Source: Ceratotherium simum simum
Taxonomy: Eukaryota; Chordata; Mammalia; Perissodactyla; Rhinocerotidae
NCBI RefSeq assembly: GCF_000283155.1
Contig: NW_004454178.1
Span: 23,408,937 to 23,472,936, forward strand
DNA length: 64,000 bases
Direction of reading: 5' to 3'
Shown here: positions 57,775-64,000 of the stretch, piece by piece
Numbering within the stretch: position 1 is the first letter of the stretch
Layout of the letters: every line of letters begins with the position of its first letter
Made by a program: the position numbers and the translations under genes
The notes under the pieces: model-generated
Database searches by the model: none
What the model saw: the letters and a program-made list of their open reading frames with translations, nothing else
What the model was told of the DNA's origin: nothing

Positions 57775-58475
57775 TTCCTAGTATTGGGGAGTGGTTCTCC
57801 AGTATTGGAATGCTGATTACATTTCACACATTAAAATGCTGGAAATGTGATGATCTTAATGTCAAGTTTTGCTATGAGTTTGGAGATGAGGAGGAAAAAC
57901 ACACTGTCAGAGTAGCTGCCTTTTGTGCTGACAACCAAGCCCAGGTCTCACTTTGGGGCTCGCAGGTTAACCAGAGCAGAGGAACTGCAGTGAAGGCGGG
58001 GTGGCTGCAGGCTCCATTGGGCAGCTGTGGAGTGCAGGCACAGGAGGCTGAGGGACACATTCAGGAAGAGCTGGCCAATGGTGTTCTCGCGTACGACACC
58101 ACCACAGGAAGAGAAAGTAAGCAACACACCTGGGGAGGGCAGAGTTCCTGATATGGATGCTGATGCTTGAAAGGGAAGGAAGCAGATTGGGAAACTCAGA
58201 CCCCTGCAGAGTCACAGGGAAACAAATAAATGGCAAGGAAAGGCAGCTCTGACTGTGAGGGACATAACTAAAGTGCGCCAGCCTGCCCACAAACCCCTGC
58301 ACTGCCGGTCCAAACCAAGCCCGCCAATCAAAATGTCCTGCACACCTGCTCGAAGGCTGCAGAGAAAATCTTTCATCTGCCTGATCAATCCGCATGCTCT
58401 TATTCATAAATATGAATGAACAACCAAGACGTTTGTGGAAGCCAACAGTAAAGATGTGAAGGACTGAGATGCACA
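57775..58475 (+). other. Unclassified stretch, probably 5' part of a LINE
   Basis: The longest open frame of the window (210 codons, minus strand, 57967-58599) covers this part. Its translation has no known domain and its C-terminal part is Pro/Ser-rich; it runs antisense into the HAL1-like element. Treated as non-coding. Confidence 0.4.
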
Positions 58476-58479
58476 AAAG

Positions 58480-59367
58480 GACAACTGATCCTAGAAGAAA
58501 GAGAGCGATAATTTGGGAAAGGGAATTTAAAAGGAAATTATAGCAACTATCATCAGAAAGATTTAAGAGGTTAGGTATTGCATCCATAAAAGGAAACAAA
58601 CGAAAGATTGTATGACAAATCTGGGGAGAAAGAGTTCTTGAAAATTAAAGAAAAAAGGTTGCAAAAATAACAAATTCAATGGATAGGTTAAATACTATAA
58701 AGAACATGGCAAAAGACACTGTTGGTAAATCAAAGATATAACAGAAGAAAAATATGCCAGAGGGGATGATGGACATGCTGGTGTCTTCCCATCTAAAGAG
58801 TCAAGTACCAAGTTGGATGGGAGAGGAAGCTCTGTAAACATAGACAAAATCCCAAAAAGTATCCAAGACAGGAGAATAGTGAGGTTACCTACCAAGGAAG
58901 GGAACTCTGACGGACTATGGACTTCTCAAGAGCAAAACCACATACTAAAAGATAACGGAAGGGGCCGGCCCCGTGGCTTAGCGGTTAAGTGCGCGCGCTC
59001 CGCTGCTGGCGGCCCGGGTTCGGATCCCGGGCGCGCACCGACACACTGCTTCTCTGGCCATGCTGAGGCCGCGTCCCACATACAGCAACTAGAAGGATGT
59101 GCAGCTATGACATACAACTATCTACTGGGGCTTTGGGGGGAAAAAAAATAAAAAAATAAAATAAAAAAAAAAAAAGATAATGGAAGAATTCTCTTCTAAG
59201 GACGAATAATATTTAACCTAGAAGCCTATGCAGAGCCAAGCTATTATCAATCAAGTGTGAGAGTAGAAAAAAGACATTTTTAGATGACATACAGGGATAT
59301 AGAACATTTCCCTCTCGATGGTTTTTTGAAAAAATTACTTAAGCATGTACTCCAGCAAAAAAAAAAA
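58480..59367 (+). repeat. L1/HAL1 ORF1-region remnant, interrupted by an ERE
   Basis: Sense L1-type text in order: GAAATTATAGCAACTATC, CAAATCTGGGGAGAAAGAG, TATCCAAGACAGGAGAATAG, AGGTTACCTACCAAGGAAGG, then after the ERE AATATTTAACCTAGAAGCC, CCAAGCTATTATCAATCAAG, AAAAGACATTTTTAGATGAC and CTTAAGCATGTACTCCAGC. This is the end of an L1 or half-L1 ORF1, many stops, non-functional. Confidence 0.72.
58961..59171 (+). mobile_element. ERE SINE, young copy, inside HAL1-like element
   Basis: Starts GGGGCCGGCCCCGTGGCTTA, B-box CGGGTTCGGATCCCGGG, body ACATACAGCAACTAGAAGG, ends CTACTGGGGCTTTGG then an A-rich tail with TAAAA units. Flanks AAAAGATAACGGAA (58947-58960) and AAAAGATAATGGAA (59172-59185) form a 14-base duplication with one mismatch. 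It lacks the duplicated tail block of the copy at 56571. Confidence 0.97.
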
Positions 59368-59751
59368 AAGAAAGAAAAATCCAAAAGTTACTTGTTTATT
59401 CAGGCCTGGTTAGATTCTCCCTTCCCTGTCACATCTCCCCCTTCCTCCAAGGTCACTCTCTCAGGATGCCCATGGCAAGTATCTTCCACTTCCATTCCTT
59501 TGTCATGGAACCCCCATTGCCATTCTAATGAAAACCCATCAGAAGCCACATTTCTAGAGAAGCTACCAACTCTACTTTCAGATATACTTCCAGAGAAGGC
59601 AGTCAAATGTCCAAAAGTATTTTCCGAGAATCAAGTTTCCGGCCAGGCTGGTTTGGTAGAATTGTAGGCACATATGACAGAATGCAGAGTTGTATCAGCT
59701 CTGACAGTTATTTTGCCATTTAAGTAGAGAGCAGGAAAACATATGGCCACC

Positions 59752-59905
59752 AGTAGGGGCTTTGAAGTCAGAAACACTAAATTGAATCCCACCTCCCCCA
59801 TCTTAGGACCTTGTGCAGGTGTCTCTGTGAACCTCAGCTTCCTCATCTTTAAAATGGGAAAATGGTACCCACCTCCGTCCTTGTGAGGATAACACACTAG
59901 GTGCC
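59752..59905 (+). repeat. MIR SINE
   Basis: GGCTTTGAAGTCAGAAACAC, AATTGAATCCCACCTCCCCC, GTGAACCTCAGCTTCCTCATC, TTTAAAATGGGAAAATGGTAC and TTGTGAGGATAACACACTAGG follow the MIR order closely. Confidence 0.85.
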
Positions 59906-60549
59906 TTTCCAAAGCTTGACGCCGGGCAACTTTTCATAATTGTATCAGGAATCCATCATAATAGTTGCGCTTGTCACTGGTGAAGAAAAGGAAGGAGAGA
60001 GGAGAGAAATTGTTTTCGAAGTAATTTTAAATGTCATGACGTGTTTGTTTATATAGACTTTGAGTAGACATGATGGGTTAGACTGGACAGACCCATGCCC
60101 ATCAACAATCAGCATCCCCCATGATGGCAGCCACCCAGGCAGGAAGGAGATGTGCCCTTCTGGACTTTTCCGGATCTCCCTGGGGCGCTCTGCTCCAGTT
60201 CTTCACGTCCCATCGTCTCTTTATCCCAGTGTTCTCATAACTCCTAATTGCGACATTTTGTTCTGAGATGACAGATATCTTCCTGTCCCTAAAGTGTGTC
60301 TTTGTTGGGTATTTGCAACTGTGACTGTTTTTATCCTAACGGATTGATTCTTAGACCTTTGTCCTGGGAAACCTTTCCTCCCTCTCCCCCACCTGCCCCC
60401 ACTCCTGGCCCCCGGTGGGTTCAATATATTAAAGCCATTGGGAGGGTGGAGGCTGACTTTCCGGGGGTGGGGGCGGGGATCTCGATGTGTTTGGAGTATT
60501 GAACTGCTGTCGACATCTGAAGTCTCAACCATGCTGTTTTCCTCCACAC

Positions 60550-61160
60550 TTCAGTAATCAGGACATCCAGCAAACCCATAAAAAACCAAACTAATAGCAT
60601 GAATATTCAGTGACCTAGAATACTAATTATTGTCATGAATATTAATGCGATCGGACTTGCTTTTTCCTCTCCTCTTTCTCTCCCGTCCGTTCTCCCTCTC
60701 TCCCTCTCTCTTTTTTTCCACTTAGCCGGCTCTAAAGATGGGTCATAATGAGAGCATTTAAGAGGAGCGCGCTCTCCGCCGTGACAGGGACTGGGGTAAT
60801 AAGGAGAGCTTGATTAACGCCGTGCACTTGGGGGAGAGATGAGAGGCTTCACGTGGGCCTGTTCGGGGGAGGCAATGAGACACCGGCGGCTCTGTTGCTG
60901 CTCCCGGAGATTAATGAGGCCTAAGAGTGCATTAGGAACAGTGACAAAGGTTTGATCTAATGGGCTCAGTCATTTTTCCTTTGAGTGACAGACGCACAGA
61001 AGTAATTGGCTGTGCAGAATGGCAGCTCATTGGCGGTACTTAAGGATACATTATCCCCGTTGTGTGGCCCGCAGAGGCTGTTTATCAAAACTGCTCACAC
61101 TGCAGACGCCGAGTCGCTAAGCTGCTGTTACAGTGGTAATAGCTATTAAAAAAAAAAATA
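60550..61160. promoter_or_regulatory. Repeat-free motif-rich block, candidate enhancer
   Basis: Contains CTAATTATTGTC (60623), ATATTAATGCG, GATTAATGAGG (60910), GGTTTGATCTAA (60948, TCF/LEF-like), CCTTTGAGTGACAG (60977), GTAATTGGC (61001), TGTGTGGCCC (61061, RUNX-like), TTTATCAAAAC (61081) and the CpG-bearing GAGCGCGCTCTCC. A polypyrimidine run lies at 60661-60719. No transposon recognised. Motif evidence only. Confidence 0.48.
60661..60719. repeat. Polypyrimidine tract
   Basis: Mostly C and T over about 60 bases (CTCCCTCTCTCCCTCTCTC and neighbours), with a few interruptions. Confidence 0.75.
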
Positions 61161-61164
61161 ACGC

Positions 61165-64000
61165 AACATCAAAACTAGATCCGTTGTTGTCTCATGGAAA
61201 CAAAGTTTTTCTTTGTTTAGTTTCAAATGGTCTAGAAAACATTTTAATAACTCCGGAATCTGTTCTGTGTACTGAATGAGCTGTGCCGGTCCGCCTGTGT
61301 CCCCTCCCGGTTTGTCTGTTCGCTCGCCACTCATTAGAACCTCAGAGCCTTACCCCATTTCTGCCTTGGTCACCCGTTCATATCCCACCCTTTGGACTTT
61401 ATTTACAACATTAATCCTCTGATTCATAAATTGGGTGCTTTTGCTAAACACCTTTTTAGCAACTTGGTAGAACACTTGCAAATGAAAGCCTTATTGGTTG
61501 AGAATTATTTTGCTAAAAAATAGTCCAAAAATCAGTATCATGGGATATCTGCTTCCATAAACCAGGTTTTATTGGAGTAGGTTTTGATGACTATTTAATA
61601 ATTCATTATTTTGAGGGGAAAAAAATAAACATCTTGTGGGGTTTCTTCCTGAAACTAAAATTTCAGGAAGTCAGCTACATCGGAGATTAAAAGATACTAA
61701 AGTTATTAGTTTATTCTTTATAAGAGTTGCGGTGTCTTCAGCGTTTATGAGAAATGCTTGCTTATTTTTCACTGTTTCTGTGTTTATGCATTTCTCCCAC
61801 TGAGATTCAGGCAAATTTGTGTTACACTGTTTCCATCATTAAATTGTAAACTCTTTGAGGCATAGACCATTATTTTTCCTTCTTTGTTATCCTCTCCTAG
61901 TTTCCTAACGTAGCAATTATTTTTTCATTAAGTAAATATTACTGAGTATCGCCCATCATATGAAATGTAAGTGATCAATATGGGCGATAAGTATTGTTTA
62001 GTTTCTTTCAGATAACAGCTCCTCCATTGTAGCATTCCGTGGTCAAGATCACTGGGGGTCCAGTTCAAATATAAATCAGAATCATTCCTTCCAGTTTAAA
62101 GAAACCTTCAATTATTTCAACTCCAAATGGAGTGTTCTTTTCTGTAAGAACCAACGAAGGCAGCTTGATCCTTGATGATTTCAGTTAAAAACATAAGAAG
62201 GATGTTAGAGATACGGAGCTGTGCATGCCCATGGGAACAGATATCTCTAGAAGTAAATAAAAAATTGGTGTAGAAACTTTTTTTCCTTTCTGAAAAATGT
62301 GTGTGTTTGGTGAAGAATAGTGTTTCAGCTGTTGACTTGATGCTTTCAAGCCCAGCAAAATGGTCGGCATGGGACGGGCAATAGGAAAGGGGAGGACGCT
62401 GAGACCATCTCTGCAGGTTGTCCCAGCAGCCTTCAGGGAGGCAGCTGACGGAGGCCTGGGCCTCCGCTGGAACCCGGGCCTTGGGAAGGAGACTTTCTGT
62501 GCTAGAGTCAAGTCCTTGATTAGCCTGCGTGCTGCGTGCTTGTTCCCACGTTGGCAGAGGAGAATTTTTCAAAGTAGTCATGACATTTTGCCCTCTCCAA
62601 ACCTTGTGACCCAGTGTTTTGCGGTTACCACTCACACAGGGAACATTCATCTTTCTAGGATATTTCTAGTGAGTGGTAAAACCCCAAAATATCCTGACCC
62701 ACCAACAAGTAGTCATCAGAGTTCTGAACATGGATATGCTCTTACTCCTACGTGATTTCTCTCTTCAGTTCTAAGAGGTGGTTTTATAAGGACTGGAAGG
62801 GAGAGAGAGAAGTCACAGTGGGACTTCTGGGCATGGAGTTGTGTGATCACTTGCCGTTCTCCCTGAAAGGGATTATAAAATTCAGTGATAGCTGAAGAAA
62901 CCTCCCCTCGAAACAGTGCTTGTCTAATCAAAGTGAATTTTGTGCAGAACACACCTATTGCATTTATCATATAAAAGAGAAGGAATATTTTAAAGATGGA
63001 ATTATTATGGCAAAAGAAGAAAGTGAACAATTGAATTAAGTTGTTGGGGATATAATACCAAATAATAAACTAGAGGATAAGATATGGACATCTTAGAATT
63101 TATGTTTTATAAAACGTTATTACTTGATTGCTGTAATCGTATTTTGTTGCTCAAAGGAAAATCCTTAGTTTGATTCTCCTTTTGGGTAATATCGTCATAC
63201 CTCATTATCACCATATTGCACATAAACTTGTCCATGTAACCCATACCAAGAAATGGATTGTAGCCCAGTAAGCATTATGTAAGCATTGTGCAGATAAGCA
63301 TAAGTAAGCATTATGATGGCACTGTCCATAAACACCTCAGAATCTGTCATAGCAAGTGTTCCTTAAGCAGATAAAAATGGGCAAGAGGAGAAGTGCAGGC
63401 ATCATTTTGCAGTGATGAGTATTGTGCTGTATAGCTGGAAATAGCAGACTTCATCTTTGGAATAAATGTTTAAACTTATTTGTAAATGTAATCACTTAAA
63501 TGAGAACTTACCATCTGATGTGCTTAATATTTTCGTCTTGAATGGTACCAAACACCAGACTACATCCATCCCCACAGTGGAGCAGTAACCTAGCTATGGG
63601 ATGTAAGCAGGGTCTCTGGTTCTCTAAGTCCCCTTTCCCCACGTCAGGTTATGTTATTCATCCACTGCTGCATCACGTCCTCAGCACATGATTTCTTTTC
63701 TTCCTCTCTTTCCTTTTGTAAACGGTACCTCTGACAACTTTGGCATAACTGATCATCATACCTTTGGAGTTTTGGAGAGTGGTAAGAGTGTCATTGAATT
63801 GTCCCAGTAGTAAGCACTGTTCAGGTCCATGGTGTTCAAGAAATACCATCCAGTGAATCAGTGGGCTCATGCCAAGTGATGACTATAACTCAAAAACACA
63901 GATATGAGGCAAATAACGAGCAGTTTACACACGAAGAGACACCATCACTAGAAACACAAGGAAAATATTCAGACCTTTTAGATTTTAAAGACAAACAAAA
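61165..64000 (+). other. AGAP1 downstream intron to the window end
   Basis: No exon recognised. A decayed L2 end is possible at 61845-61960 (AAACTCTTTGAGGCATAGACC). A cluster of four TAAGCAT words lies at 63268-63311. The minus-strand frame of 177 codons at 62117-62650 shows no domain. The rest is AT-rich single-copy sequence. Confidence 0.45.
63266..63316. repeat. Short imperfect tandem repeat of a TAAGCAT word
   Basis: GTAAGCATTATGTAAGCATT followed by ATAAGCATAAGTAAGCATTA: four copies of TAAGCAT in about 45 bases with uneven spacing. Confidence 0.7.

Noticed and set aside
57967..58599. Longest open frame in the window, 210 codons on the minus strand
   Set aside because: It runs antisense into a HAL1-like L1 remnant, has no recognisable domain and no splice or promoter context; best explained as chance.
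62117..62650. 177-codon open frame on the minus strand
   Set aside because: No domain, low-complexity stretches and overlapping alternative frames; no evidence for a gene.

Overview
The window is a vertebrate, specifically mammalian, genomic segment that is almost entirely intronic. It carries two short protein-coding exons on the + strand (31748-31852 and 52662-52830). Their translation matches the C-terminal PH region of AGAP1 (centaurin gamma 2; an Arf-GAP with GTPase-like, PH, ArfGAP and ankyrin parts). Both exons have canonical AG/GT borders and join in frame (phase 0), giving an uninterrupted 91-codon segment plus one base. Nothing else in the window reads like a gene, and most long open frames look like chance frames in non-coding or repeat DNA.

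The lineage comes from the repeats. Four tRNA-derived SINEs of the ERE type (28642-28887, 45312-45511, 56571-56892, 58961-59171) are restricted to perissodactyls, and two of them look young. The subfamily text resembles what I remember from rhinoceros more than from horse, but I cannot settle that without a search. Around these sit older mammal-wide repeats: MIR, L2, several L1 pieces and a HAL1-like L1 piece, MaLR/MLT1-type LTRs, and DNA transposons (MER58, a MER1/Charlie type, a Zaphod-like hAT, and two copies of a short TA-flanked element).

Layout: 1-31747 is the tail of a large upstream intron with several repeat-free, motif-rich blocks (about 4.6-5.0, 7.6-8.6, 14.0-14.3, 19.7-20.7 and 23.6-24.0 kb). 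It also holds a repeat cluster at 18.2-28.9 kb that includes a probable MaLR provirus remnant. 31748-31852 is the first PH exon. 31853-52661 is a 20.8 kb intron with L1, L2, ERE and a nested hAT element, and two motif-rich blocks (43.0-43.5 and 48.6-48.9 kb). 52662-52830 is the second exon, which has an in-frame second donor 33 bases downstream. 52831-64000 is the start of the next intron, dominated by a 1.9 kb antisense L1, a HAL1-like piece, two ERE insertions and a motif-rich block at 60.55-61.16 kb.

From established knowledge, AGAP1 is a very long gene lying beside the homeobox gene GBX2, so intronic blocks dense in homeodomain-like cores could be long-range enhancers. That is inference: conservation cannot be measured from one sequence. 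No CRISPR array, operon, rRNA, tRNA gene or prokaryotic signal was seen. I found no undescribed biological system; the observations most worth checking are the tandem donor, the homeodomain-core cluster and the CpG-dense island.
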